Origin: Sipunculus nudus
Lineage: Eukaryota > Annelida > Sipuncula > Golfingiida > Sipunculidae
DNA length: 64,000 nt
Assembly: GCA_026874595.1 (NCBI GenBank)
Contig: CM049309.1
Span: forward strand, 22,881,033-22,945,032
Direction: 5' to 3'
Under the pieces are notes generated by a model. The model did not search any database and had not been told where the DNA came from. It was given only the letters and a program-made list of their open reading frames with translations. This document shows positions 1 through 14,296 of this stretch, one piece after another. The position numbers and the translations under genes were made by a program. Positions within the stretch are counted from its first letter, which is position 1. Every line of letters begins with the position of its first letter.

Positions 1-265
1 AAATGTTCATGGTAATAGTACAGATCATTTGTTCACAAACTGCTCACATGCTTTAGTTTCAACATTAGGAAACACATGGTCAGGTCACAAAATATTTTTT
101 GCAACAATTTCTTGCTCATCAATACAAACCAATCATATAAACCAACCATGGCCTTTATTACCTCTTTCTCTTACACTTTATCTCCATTTGATATTATTTT
201 AGATTTTTACCTTCAAGGTTAACATCAGCTGAGCACAGTGACCCATAGGTCCCTTGTTGTGACTT
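1..265 (+). repeat. Right end of a dispersed hairpin/CATGGG repeat
   Basis: This stretch resembles 3895-4110, 36230-36475 and 37355-37500: 'cacaaactgctcacatgctt', then 'accatggcctttatt', then an AT-rich stretch. It ends in TCAGCTGAGCACAGTGACCC and CCTTGTT, the same terminus seen at 15125-15160 and 38164-38200. It is the right-hand end of a family that recurs through the window. The rest of this copy lies outside. No coding capacity is seen. Confidence 0.6.
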
Positions 266-1418
266 TATTAGGCAACATTAATTTTGGGCAGAATTTGCAT
301 GGATGGAGTTCAAATTGTGATCAGTTTGTGGAGGTCTGGATCAATGGATGCTCTATGTGATACTAGACCCTTCTTTGAAATTTCTCAAGTAATACAAAAT
401 TCCTCAGGATTTAAGGGGAAAATATGGAACATCTCCCCCCCCCCCCCCCCCACCATCAACCCACACCTTTTGCAGCTCAGTTTTTCACAATTGGAGACTG
501 CATGCAGGTATTTATTCAAGGGCATTTCTGAGACATGACCACAGTGGAGTTACAAGACAAGGCATAATTAGTGTCAGTATTAATTATAATAAAGATTTTT
601 AAGCAAAACAAGAACTAGATGACATATCCCTCTTATTGTAGATCATTGTCAGCCAAACTCTTTTAATTATATATGTCCTACAGTTCACATGTCTGTTGGT
701 TTGTCTGAATATGAGATATGTCAAACAAGTGTGTTGAACCTCACATAAATTAACTGCTCGCAGTCTGTATATCTATATAGATACTGGAGCTGATGAGATT
801 TGCATATATGCATATATGAACACATGAATAAATTATTTGTCAGTCTATATGTGTTTGTTGTTAAAATAAATAACCACCAGTGCTGACAGTCCCAAGTGGC
901 ACTGTAGAAACATTACATGATTATTGAGCAAAAAACTGTTTAGCAAGAATAATATAATATAACAGTGTAATGAAATAATTATACTTTTTATGGCAGTGTA
1001 GAAATTACTAGCTGAAGTTTATTTATATAGTTTTAGTGTAACCACGAATTATGCAGTGGCAGGATAAACAAGAAGTTTGACCTGTACACTATAATATATT
1101 GCAGCTTACTTAGTTAATTAAAAGAAATTTATTTGTGTTATATTTTTTAGATTCACCACAAAAAATGGAAGATATTGATTTTAACATATGCTGTTGACTT
1201 GTATATAATGATGCGGGTCCAATGCTTGCATTATGAAGGCAAAGCCTGTGTTCCTGCTACACATGCATATATACACATTTATGTATGTCATTATTGTCAG
1301 GCGTGGAATGCTTGGCTTTACACTTGAATGCCTTCAGTATAGATTGTACACAGGAGTACCCCACTTAACACTGAAGGTCTCACTAGTTCACTAATTTCGC
1401 CTTACTGTCTCCACAAAC
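266..1418. other. Upstream region of the aminopeptidase gene, no other gene seen
   Basis: This is AT-rich sequence with a C homopolymer at 435-451. The one short open frame here reads through the poly-C and has no protein-like composition. I could not pick out a TATA box or start site for the aminopeptidase with confidence, so the 5' UTR and promoter probably lie in this stretch or beyond the window edge. Confidence 0.5.
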
Positions 1419-1530
1419 ATGTCAGGGACAAATGGAGGGATGGATTATGGAACTGTAGCTTACCGAGATGATTTGGAACTAGTTGACATTGATGTGGATG
1501 AAGCTGGTGGTAATGCAACTCACTCAGCAG
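1419..1530 (+). CDS. Aminopeptidase exon 1: start codon and cytoplasmic tail
   Basis: ATG at 1419 with A at -3 opens 37 codons that start [18 protein letters not shown] and are rich in Asp/Glu. The exon ends CAG|GTACCA in phase 1, which matches the phase needed by exon 2. It lies 7.7 kb upstream, so the link rests on phase, the acidic tail composition and the donor, not on homology. The alternative is a start at M47 inside exon 2. Confidence 0.7.
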
Positions 1531-3443
1531 GTACCAGGGTGTAAACACAGTTAGTCTATAACGATCTTTTAAGTATGGTTCAGTCTGAACAAAAAACTGT
1601 GCATACAGTAATAATAATTGTAACATTAATAATATCAAATTCAGTACGCCTATGCTGTGCTGCTCTTAAAGACATGCAGGTTACATGTCACAATTTAGAA
1701 GCAGCTCTAAAATATTTAAACAAGAATATATTGCAAAGTTATATAGAATGGTTATAAGCTTTAGTCCATATGGTGTCGAGGACAAGATTATTGTGAAAAT
1801 ATGTAAGTTTGTGAGTTGTGTTTAAATTATTATTAGCTCAGCTGACTATAAGTAAGTTATGGTGGATCCATTGTCCGTCATCCGTCTGTCTGTCTGTCCA
1901 TTAGACTGGCACATTTTGAAAACATTAATGACCAACAAATCCAAAATTCAGCATACATTAGATGTCCCCAAGATATCCTATTTAGTAACCAAAAACTGGG
2001 TCACTGCATCTTTGTTCCCACAAGTAATTAAGCAAAAACCTCATTCTTCCAGTCAAAACCTATCATCACACTTCAGGACTGCCTAATACCAAAACCACTG
2101 ATCATGAATGTTTTTCTTCATATTTACCATTAATATTCTCCTATATAGTTCCTGTACAAGCTAGAAATTAGGTCAGTATTATGTAATTTATAAAAGTTAT
2201 GGGCCTAAACATATTGCACTTTGTAAAAATTCAGGAAAGAAATTTACTCACTTAACATATGATACTTGTTGAAACTAGAGACTTTATTTCAGGGATATAA
2301 CTTTATTTAATCAAGGTTTAATTGTTTACATTAAATTAGATCTGGATTTTGTAAATTATCAAAGTTATCAGCATAAATACAAAATCAGTACCTTAAATTT
2401 TGCCCTGCTTTTGACCATGGCCCTTTTTTTTCTTGTTAGTACATTAAATATGATTTCTCAGTAGGTAGACATAAGGATTTAATCTGTTAAATTCAGAAAT
2501 TTGAAAATAAAAGATAAAAAATTTGGCTAGTTATTGAACTTTTCCCCATATAATAGCTCTGTTGTATTCATTTGCGTTGTCAAACTCCAGGCCGACCACT
2601 TCTAGTCATTACAGCTGTGCATGCATGGGTTAAATTACCTTGTAAGTGATGCAACACTGGTAGGTCACACCTGCTGTCACAGGTGTACAGTTATTATCAT
2701 GTCAACTCCCCTGCATGGGACTCCCCCCCCCCCCCCCCCCCCCACAAGTGTAGTACAATGAGTGTTATTGTTGGAACTGTATTTCTTTAATTGTGAAGCT
2801 GTTTCTACTCCAATGTACTGAACTTTTTTTTGAAATAGTAATTCAAGGAGTAATCCAGATGATGCCATGTTGTGGTAATGAAGCATTTTTAAAGAAATGA
2901 ATTTCCTTTTAAATAAATTAATCAAATTAAAATATAATTAAGCCCATTAGTATGCATAATTTGATAATGTATGAGCCAAATCATGGATAAATAAAGGTGC
3001 AATTTAGAATTGTGAATTCTGAATCAAGTGTTATTATCAAATATTTATTAATTTGCAAATTTAAAAAATATATTTTATAAAGAAATTTACATTTGTGTGC
3101 ATAATATGATGTTACCTGACCAAATTAGCTAAAAATGTCGATGCAATTTAGAAATGTGAAATAACTTAAATATTCTGATATATATGTTATCCTGTAAATG
3201 TATAGTAAATTTCATAAACTTGAAAAGGAAATAGATGAAATAAAAAAAAGAGGATCTTATGCAAACATTTGTTCATTATTTTCCTGCCTCAGTTAAATGG
3301 GAATTAAGTGATTTGCTTTGTTTTCAAACTGTCTGCCTTTTTTAAATATTGAATAATCATGAATAAACTTTTTTTCCTGTAAGCTCTGTTGAAAAAAATT
3401 CATAATCCCATATGTAAATGCAAGGGTGTTGTAACTCAAACCA

Positions 3444-3479
<36 letters not shown>

Positions 3480-6400
3480 CTGAAGAGCCTAGCTTGCACC
3501 TGAGCACTGGGGACAAAGTTGTATTGCAAATGCATAAAATTGATCACAATATAATTAAACCCATCAGTAGGTATAATTTGATTAAACTGGGAGTCAAATC
3601 AGTGGATAAATAAAGGTGCAAGTTATGATTGAGAATTCTGAATCAAGTGTTAATTTTCAGATATTTAATGTTTTGCAAATTTAAAAAAATATATTTTATA
3701 AAAAAAAATACATCTGTGTGCATTATGTGATATTACCTGACCAAATTAGCTAGAAATCTTGATGCAATTATTCAGATATACATGTTATACCGTAAATGTA
3801 TAGTCAAATTTATAGACTGGACAAAAAAATTTTGTCTAGTTTTGAAAAATGTTAACTGCTGATTTGTCAACAGCTTATCAAGAAGCCGTCCAATAATCAT
3901 GGTAATATATATATAGATCTTATATTCACAAACTGCTTACATATGCTTCAGTTTCAACATTCGGAAACACATCACAAATGTGTCAGATCACAAAATATTG
4001 TTTGCAATAATTTCATTGATCATATCAACCAACCATGGCCTTTATTTTCTCTTCTTCTCAGACTTTTTATCTCTATTTGATATTATTTTTTTATATATAC
4101 ACTTTACTAGTACTACTGGCATGAAGGTCAAGATATATTGTACATATTTTAAGACATCAGTGGTGTTATATACTGTCAACATGCATCATCCTGACAACTG
4201 CAAAGAAACATATGCTGAAGAAAATCAGAAAACATTTTATATATTATATATACATGTGTCTATATTATGGTGATAACAAGTGGCTCCAATTAGTTACTTC
4301 AAAAGCATGTGAATGAGTTATGTTTTCTTATTGCTAATTAAGTAACATTAATTTTGGACACTTACACAGCCATTAAAACAAGTATTGTTTTAAAAGGTTT
4401 TTATGTGAAGAAAAACCATGATAATGAAAACAAATGAATTAGTTCAGAAACACAAACTGGGTAACCTTGAAGGAAATTGTCCCCTAGTGCATGGCTGAGA
4501 TGTTAAAATGGACTTAGTCATTTATATTCTTTATCACTGTCAGAATGTCAGTGATATTTTCAACTGAAAGTGTCATTTATCAGTCTCCATTGTGGCTCCC
4601 CCATGGTCTGTTTGTTCATCCATACAAGCAGTGATTATTCCGTAAACCCCTGTTACCATGGCTACCATCCAATTGGAACACTGGTCATGACAAGTGAAGT
4701 CAAAGATATGGTCCCAGTAAAAACGGGGGATATTGCCGAGTCATGGATTTCATAACTTGATGTTACCCAAAGGGAGGCTCCTTTATGTTTGATATTACAG
4801 ACTGAAGTTTTCAGATGCATTAATTTTCATTCCTCAAATCTGACTTTATTATACGGCTGAAGAAGCATTGTTTGAACAAAGCAAAGCTTTTATTGGGCCA
4901 TTAAATTCTTGGCTTTATATTGTAGATACTGCAGTGGTTCTCTTTTGAAATATAAAAAATGTGGGAACAGTATACAACACACATGTGGACCAGTGGCTGC
5001 CTGTCTGCTTAAAATAAGCAATAGTTTACAGTTTCACTAGTTTACAAGTATGTTTCTTAGTGGGGCCATCACAAATATAATTGTAGATCTTACATTCATC
5101 TGAAAAATATAATGGCAGTTCTAATATTCTTCTAAAAAGAATATATTGGCAGTTTTAATATTCTTCTTAAAGTAATCTATTGACTGTTCTAATATAATTC
5201 TAAAAAGAATATATTGGCCATTCTAATATTCTCCTAAAATGAGTATATTGGCAGTTGTAATTTCTTCTAAAAGAATATATTCTTCTAAAAAGAGCACTGA
5301 AATTCTAGATCAGGAAAGATTATTATTGTCATAAATAAGTTTGTTTGATTTCTGACATTTTAATATACTGTGTGTGTGTTTTAATAGTCTGCCAAAAATA
5401 GGTTTGAATCAAACTCCCTGGATGTTTATCAAATATCTGATTGCTGGCAAAGGTGTTTTACAAGAGTTATATGGCATGATTGACAGTTTAGTCATGCAGG
5501 GCACATGAAAATACAAATTCGCTATAGGAATTTTGGTTTTCTTTTTTAGCAAACGTGAGCTTATGCAATGATGTGGCATCATCCGCCTGTGGTCGTTCAT
5601 ACATTCACCCATGCTATATCTCAAAAACCCTCAGAGCAGCTAGCAGCACCAAATTTTATGGAAGAATCAGTCACATGTCAAACTTTATTGGATTGAGCTT
5701 ATTTTTCTGCTTTCTGCATTGACTTTGCATGATTATACAGGGAAAAAGCTAAAAAAAAATTAAATTTTCTTCTCCGATATTGGCCAGCCTAATTGTTCAG
5801 TATTTCAAGGAAATAATCCATGAATCAATCTCTCTTAAATTTGTTAAAATTTGGTTCCAGTTCAGTGATTTTTGGCCAAGTTACATTAAACTGAACCTAG
5901 TCATTTGGCCAAAAATAGCATACTTAAATCACAATCTCAGAAAGGACTAGAGCCAGCATCACCAAATAATGTGCAAATGTTGGTCACATGACTCATATTT
6001 GAAATTGAGGTTTTTGTGGTGCCACCTTCATAGACCCGTTTATTTATGGGCAAAAACCTAGTAATTTTAGTCTCTTTCAGCTTCTTTATTATAATTGTTT
6101 TATGATGAAACTGTCAAGCTGAATGGTTTAATATTTCACAAGAATTATCCTAGGGTAGAGTTCTCTCAATTATGTAAGAATAGATCAAGTTTGTTTATTT
6201 TTGGTAGAGTCATAGAAAGCTGAAGTTGGTCCTGTGGCCATGCAAGTAAGCCTATATCAGACTGAGGGCTGCAGTATACTCTTCTTCTGCAAAACTTTTG
6301 TTTCAAATTCTGCAACATAACACAAAAATGATTCATAGGTGGTTTTTGTTAAAGTTTACTAAAATGATTTCTGGTGGAATTATTTGACCTTTAACAATGA

Positions 6401-9400
6401 AAGGACTGTGAGATACTAGGTAAATAAAGCTGGTAGATTTATTGTAGTAATAGACTGAGAAGTGTGGGTATATAAGCAGAGCTGTAAAGTCAACATAAAT
6501 AATTGGTGTCTGTATCCAACTTATTTGTAAGAAAATTTCATGAATATATATCTGTATTCTGATTTTGCTTTCAACAGGCATCTGTTATTTTTCTAAACAT
6601 ATTTGATAAAAAGTCTTATGAATATGTCAGCATTAAAAAGCATTGTAGCCAAAGTCGTTCAGTGTGTGTAAACAGATTTTGCATCGGGCTAAGTTTCAGT
6701 CTGCATCTATTTATAGGTTTGGCAGACTGCCAACTGTGTCAGAATAGGCAACAGGTCAAGAGTTCTGTCAGTGAGGACACATATACAGGTCAAGAGTTCA
6801 CTCAGTGCAATAGCTACACCTGGCACTTAGCCACCATATTCATGCATTGACTTGGGGGGGGGGGGGGGGGGGGGGGCAACTGCCTTCCTCAGCTAAGCTT
6901 GATCAACTGAGTGGATCCAACTCAACAGAAGTTTGATGTATCAGCCCAACATTTTTACACATCCAGTTGTCCATGCATCTTTGATGGCTTTCTTCTTGCA
7001 CAAGAGTGGTGTCACGATACCCACAATGATTTTTGCCCAGTGTATGTCCCTACTTATCTCATGCCGGATTTGATATATCAGCCTGAAATTGTGCATGTCT
7101 GTACATCTCAGATGGCTTGTCGTATACAAGACTTGTGGTGCCACCTACAGTTGTTTTTGGGATTCATGCATCTGTGCACATAGCTCAAGAGTGGTTTGAA
7201 GTATGCCTGAAATGTTGCATGTTCATGCAGTTCTTTGTGTAGCTTTCACACACGCATACCTGATGGTGCCACCTACAATCATTTTTGTGTTGTGTACATC
7301 CATGCCAGCATCCTTTACTTTAAAACTATGAAAACAGTAAAAAAACTATATAAAAACTTTCGAAAAATAATCTCTGTAGCATCTCAGGACTCTGCTTATA
7401 AATGAAGGTGACTTGTAGTGATCACCATTGGGGATCTTCAGTAGTTTTAAAGCATAAATTCTGTATATAAAAAAGGTCTTAAATTTGCTTTGCCAAGAGG
7501 TGCAGGAATCCTGATGTAGTATAATGTGGAATATGGAAAAAGTAGGCATGCAGTATATTATTTGCAGTATGCAAATTGTAGGGTTTCAGGATGGTCTCCT
7601 GTATATTTGCAGTATTATAATAGTAGAAATAACTGTGTGGTTATTAAATTCCAGCAACATGTCCTATATTTTATGATTTACATCAAAATAGGTTTGTTTA
7701 ATATGATATTAAATGAAGGCCTGCCAAAGAGCCAGTGTGGTGAAATTACTATAAACATCAAGGTTAAAAAACTGAAAAAAATTGTTTAAATAACAAATAA
7801 AAATAAAATACATTGTCTTTTGGAATATTTAAAATTATTTGAATACACATGAAATATAACAATTAATACGCCTTTGAGGCAGCTTTGGAAAAAGCAAACA
7901 ATTATGCTGGATTCTTTTCTTAATTTAAACCAAATGTTATGTATGGTTGAAAATTTGCAGTGTTTGTGATTATTATAAACATGTTATTTATGCCAACTTA
8001 TCGAACTGTATGAGCTATGTTAAGTTCAAACAATGATGGTAGTAACATAAATAGCTTCTCCTGGTCCTCCATCTCTTCATTCAATTGATATTGTATGTTC
8101 TAATTAATCCAATGAGTTCTGAATATGCTGGATCTGGTGAATGTTACTCTTACTTGAGCTCCTTGGCAAAGATCTTCATATTTTTACAAGAGCTAACTAA
8201 GCACATTTTCCAAATTTTGCAAAGATCACTGCTTTTCCCTCCAAAATCAGTTTAGCTAATCACAGGAGGGTAATTAAGACAGGAAATTACATTGTGAAAG
8301 CAATAGATGCATGTACACATGTCAGAGAAAACACAGACAGAGGAAAAGCGGTTTGAGAATAGGAGAGCATATTACCTGTGACAAACTGTCAGCAGCATGA
8401 TAGAAGTATGAACATTAAAGCAACAAAGATATTGAATGCAGCATGAAAGCAGTAAGATAAATATTGAAGGAACCACTGACAGAGGGAAAGCAGTATGAAA
8501 ATATGATAGGATTTAGCATTAACAGCATGAAATCAGTAGGAACATGAACGTTACGACTTTAGGGATCACAGCATGGGAGCAGTGTATACTGTAAAGCTGC
8601 TGTTAGGAAGCATGCAGCATGGGAGCATAAGCTTCTGACAAAGTAGTAAGATTGCAGCTATAAGTATAGTTGCAGCATGATTACAGTATATTCTTGAAGT
8701 TACAGTACATTATAGTGTATTATGGTAAGGGATTTCAGGAGTGATATTTGTGAAAATGGTGCTGTTACTTGGGTTCAAAATGTTTAGTACTTGCTTTGTA
8801 TATGTACGTGTCACACATGTACTTGAAAAATAATCAAGTACTTTTCCAATAATGGTCAAGCATGTTATCATGGAAGCAATATACCTGATGTAATAGCTAG
8901 TATATCCCATTGCACAGGTTTGCATTTGGCCTGTAGGCCTTGTTTTATAATCCCTAAAACATTATCATTTTAAAAAATAATACCAGCTGTGCACAGTGAT
9001 ATCAATATAATGGTAGGATGGATGGCCATGCATTTCATTGACTTCCATCATAACTCTTAAGTCACAGCTAGGCCCTGTCAGTCCAGTATATAAATAACTG
9101 ATATGTGTATTCACAGCTAGCTGATGGCTGACATGTATGACTGCCATCACTTCATTTTAAATATTTGTATTTACAGGTAGGAGTATGGTATTCTTCATTT
9201 GAAGACCCAAGCATGAGGGATGAGGCTGACTTTGACCTCATTGTTGATATTTTATTTTCTGTATTTTCAGGGACGGACCATACAGGGAAGGGGGCCATGT
9301 ATGATCCAAGCATCAAACAGAAGTGCCGACAGCTGGTGTGCAGTGTAAGATCGGCGATCATCATCACCGTGTGTGCTGCCCTCTTCATTATAGCAGTGGC

Positions 9401-12400
9401 ACTAATTGCAGCGTTTGCTTGGCCGAACTTTGTATGCGAATGTCCCAAGAAGAACAAGGTGGTAACGCCCACACCACCTCCACCCACACAGCCTCCTACG
9501 GACTTCCCCTGGAAGCAAATACGACTTCCAAAATCTGTAGTTCCGCTACTCTACAGCATTAACATGCAAACAAATATGACTTCCTTTGCCTTTAATGGAT
9601 CTGTGACAATCGATATAAAAATTACAGAGGCCACCGACTTCATAGTCATACATAGCCAACACTTAAATATTGGGTCCAAAAGTTTAACCTGCCAGGGTAG
9701 ACAGCTGGATATCAGGATGTACAAGGAGAACAAGGCGTACAACCAGTTGTACCTTGGTCTGGCGGAGAAGCTAGCCACGGGCACAGAATGTCAGCTGTAC
9801 ATGGTGTTCAACGCTAACCTGTCCATAGCACTCCATGGCTACTACAAGAGCTCATACCTGGATAAAAACAACAAGCCCAGGTAATGAAAAAGTTGTCATC
9901 TATTTACACTTCACACATAAGAACACATTACCATATACTTATTTTTTATGCCACTGATTCAGGATTCTCAATGATTGTAAAAAACTGTAGTTAGCTTTTG
10001 TACAGTACTTATAATGTGATATATACAATGTTTAAGTAAGAATGATTAAAATTTTGGCCAAGGGATTATGAATTATTTTCATTTAATATAAATAATGTGC
10101 TTGCCAAAGTCTTACTGTAAAACAGAGCTGACACTGATATACTAGTGGTCAGAATCAGTTGTAAAATATATTTGAAGATAGAAAGGTAAACAATGACTGA
10201 CAATCGATTATTGATTGTTTATTTTATGTTCCTTCTATATTACTGTGTATAATCCTATATAGAAATATAACTGAATTATTGACTATGTAGATACAATCTA
10301 ACTTGTACATCATGCCAAAATGTTAAAGGACGTAATAGCCAGGTTGTTGACATTTATCCATTGCACAAGGTTAAGCTTTATTATGTTGTTCACTGTTTAT
10401 GCCCCTTATCTCTTATATCTCTGACAGAATAAGAATATTTTATTGAGGTAATAAGACTTTTCTTAATGTGCATACAAAATTGCTTGTGATCAGTTACGCA
10501 AAATTGCAATTTATTTAATCTATAATGAAAGAAAACTACCAGCTAGTGATATAACCAATGAATTGGCATACCACTGCTATTGACACATTTTCAAAACACC
10601 TGAACACACATTTTACATCAGAGAAGGGCTGTTGAACTGCCTTCATCAACAAGGAACAAAACCATTTTATGAATGGTCTCCTTGGCAACAGGGATAAATC
10701 ATATGTAACAAAACATTATTCACATACACCAGCCTCTTTTCGCCTGCCTGTCAGTTATAAAAACTAGATTTTGTGTAAATTGAACCTCATGGTTTGAGGC
10801 AGAAACACACTTTATGTTATACCAAGAATGCCATGTGCATACAGTTCCATTCTGTTTATATTTATTTAGTACTTAAATTATGAATTTAAAATAAAATTAA
10901 AATATAGCAGTGTATGAAGCCACTTACACTCACACCATCTGTAGCCATGAGCACACATGCACACAAAACTCTCTATAGAATGAAAATTTACATTAAACTT
11001 GTATTAAACATATCTACTTATAGGTACTTAGCAACCACTCACTTTGAGGCAACTCATGCGAGGTCAGCTTTTCCGTGCTTTGATGAGCCAGAAATGAAGG
11101 CTAACTTTACGATGACCATGATCCATGAGGATGAGTATAAAGCGCTGTTCAACATGCCCCTCCAAAACCTCAAGACGCTCGGCAACGGGCTGATGGAATC
11201 CAAGTTCCGGACCAGTGTGAAGATGTCCACGTACCTTGTAGCATTTGTTGTGTGTGACTATGAGAACATTACCGATGTCACCAAAGGAAATGTCACAGTG
11301 AGTTTTACTTGACATTTATAGAGATGTTGAAAATTATTTACCAGCCATAAAGTTTATTCCAGGAATACAGGCGTGTGTGATACAACATGTCATTCGTGTT
11401 TTATACCAATTAATGCCCATTGATGAAATGACATATGTTTTAATGCAGTTCAGCTCAGCCCTCAGTGTACTCAATGATGCAATGCCCCAGAATGAAATCA
11501 ACAAGCACCACAATTTGTGTGACATTAGTGTGCACAGTCACTCTTCACCCCAAATGCAATTGACAAGCATCACATGACATGTGACTATATGCCCTGTGGT
11601 GCATCGCTGGGAAATTAAGCTTAAAACAAAGTAGGATCCTAATTAAATGTGTGAAGGTTCCAGTATATGTGCACATTGAAGTGTTTTACTCGAGTCCTTG
11701 GTGAAAATAGAGTGACTCACAGTACACAGTTGGTATTGTTGATAACATGCCTGGCCATTTAATAAAAATATTATGAAATGGCTTGTTGGGTATTGCCTCT
11801 GTATTGGCCTTTGGGTAGCTGTAGCATCCCGTGGCCCTACATAGCATGGGCTAATTGCGGAATTGTTGAAGCTGGAGACTTTTTTTTCATGGATATAACT
11901 TTTTTTAATCAAGATTCAGTTGTTTACCCAAAAATTAGATCTAAATTTTGCAAGTTTTTTTTAAGTAATTAGCATATATAAAAATCAATACCTTAAAATT
12001 TGTCCAACTTTGGCCATGTCATGTTATTTCCCTGTAGGCACTGTTGATTTAATTTTCACAGCATATATACTTAAGGATTTAATCTTTTAAAATCTGAAAT
12101 AACCAAGGAAGTGATTTAAAAGAATAGCTTTTATTCAAGTTTTCATACACCATGTCAAGTGTTGTTTACTGTTATACATCAAGCCCACCTTGTACAGCCT
12201 TCACCTGTGTTATGTAACCCACTCCAGGCAGCTTGCCTTGGCTCAGCTTGGCCACTACTGGCAGGCTTTCCCCTCTGCCCTGACCCCCCCCCCCCCCACC
12301 CAGGGTGGTGCATAAACTAGATGAATTTTCTGTGCTGATTCATTCTTTTTATAGGCTTTTGCTACATTTTAGAGTTTGTATTGTACCACCAGAGTTACAG

Positions 12401-14262
12401 TGATTAAAGTGCACATTTATACAAAATGGTGTATTGCTATGAAAGTGTGGATATTCATCAGATAAGAAATACCTTACTTCAGAAGAGTTAAAACTGCACC
12501 AGGTGTAAAATTGAATATTAATTCCAGTAATAAACTAGAATCAGAGTGGAACGGGTGAAGTGTTGCATATTAGCATGGATGTCTGCAGCCAAATTGTGTA
12601 TGTAGGTTGCGCTACTTACCAAAAAATCCAGAAAGCTCTATACACATGCAAAACTTTGGCCCAATCGGTCAAACAGTTCCCAAGATATGAGCTTGGATAT
12701 CTGCTGCATAAACTAGAATGCAGGTGGCGCCACCTGTCATAAAATCAAGAGAGCTGTCAAGGATGTATAAACTTGCAAAATTTTAGGCAGATATGTCAAA
12801 CCACTGCCGAGATATGAGTGATTTTATCCCATGGCAGACAAACAGATGGGAGCTGTGCAAACATGGCTGCAGGTGGCGCCACCAGTTTTGCGTATGATAA
12901 AGAGCTATGTGAGATTTATACACATGCAAAATTTTGGCCCAATCGGTCAAACGGTTCCCTAGATATGAGCTTGGATGTCTGCAGCGTAAACTTGATTGTA
13001 GGTGGCACCACCTGTCATAAAATCAGAAAAGCTATCCAGGATGTATAAGCATGCCGAATTTCAGGTGAATTAGTCAAACCACTGCAGAGATATGAGTGAT
13101 TTTAACCCAAGGCAGACGAACAGATGGACACTGTGCAAACATGGTTGCAGGTGGTGCCACCATTTTCGGTGTATGTTATAAAGCTCTCCAAGGGCTACAT
13201 TTGTGCAAAAAAATTTTCCTGATCCTTCAAATGGTTCCTGAGATATGAGCTTGGATGTCTGCAGCGTAAACATGAATGTAGGTGGCGCCACCTGTCATAA
13301 AATCAGAAAAGCTCTCCAGGATGTATACGCATGCCAAATTTCAGGTGAATTAGTCAAGTCACTGCAGAGATACGAGTGATTTTAACCCAAGGCAGACAAA
13401 CAGATGGACACTGTGCAAACATGGTTGCAGGTAGCGCCACCATTTTTGGTGTATGTTATAAAGCTCTCCAAGGGCTACATTTGTGCAAAAGAATTTTCCT
13501 GATCGGTCAAACAGTTCCCGAGTTATGAGCTTGGATGTCTGCAGCGTAAACGTGAATGTAGGTGGCGCCACCTGTCACAAAATCAGAAAGCTATCCAGGA
13601 TGTATACGCATGCCAAATTTCAGGTGAATTAGTCAAGTCACTGCAGAGATATGAGTGATTTTAACCCAAGGCAGACGAACAGATGGACACTGTGCAAACA
13701 TGGTTGCAGGTGGCGCCACCATTTTTGGTGTATGTTATAAAGTTCTCCAAGGGCTACATTTGTGCAAAAGAATTTTCCTGATCGGTCAAACAGTTCCCGA
13801 GATATGAGCTTGGATGTCTGCAGCGAAAACGTGAATGTAGGTGGCGCCACCTGTCATAAAGTCAGAAAAGCTATCCAGGATGTTTACGCATACCGAATTT
13901 CAGGTGAATTAGTCAAGTCACTGCAGAGATATGAGTGATTTTAACCCAAGGCAGATGAACAGATGGAAACTGTGCAAACATGGTTGCAGGTGGCGCCACC
14001 ATTTTTGGTGTATGTTATAAAGCTCTCTGAGGGCTACATTTGTGCAAAAAATTTTTCCTGATCGGTCAAACGGTTCCCGAGATATGTGGGTTTATGTGTG
14101 GAAACAGACGCACAAACGGACGAAGAGCGCAGAGGAAAGGTCAGAGGTCAAAACAAAATCGGGGCGCAGCAGTTTACATGTGACCCGAACATAATCCCGG
14201 GTTTCGGAAAATTCCGCCAAGCGGTTACGGAGGAGTTCTCCGGACACCTACGCGGCGGTGGC

Positions 14263-14296
<34 letters not shown>

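Noticed and set aside
2677-3613. Short proteins with poly-Gly or poly-Pro
   Set aside because: They are translations of C/G homopolymers inside repeats.
9177-9270. Upstream acceptor TTTACAG|GTAGG for exon 2, giving 31 extra codons
   Set aside because: The frame is open, but the phase does not fit the exon 1 donor, while the acceptor at 9270 does.
13070-13850. Three similar minus-strand proteins (MAPPTFTF...)
   Set aside because: They recur because the 279-bp DNA unit recurs; the frames are short and have no coding signature.
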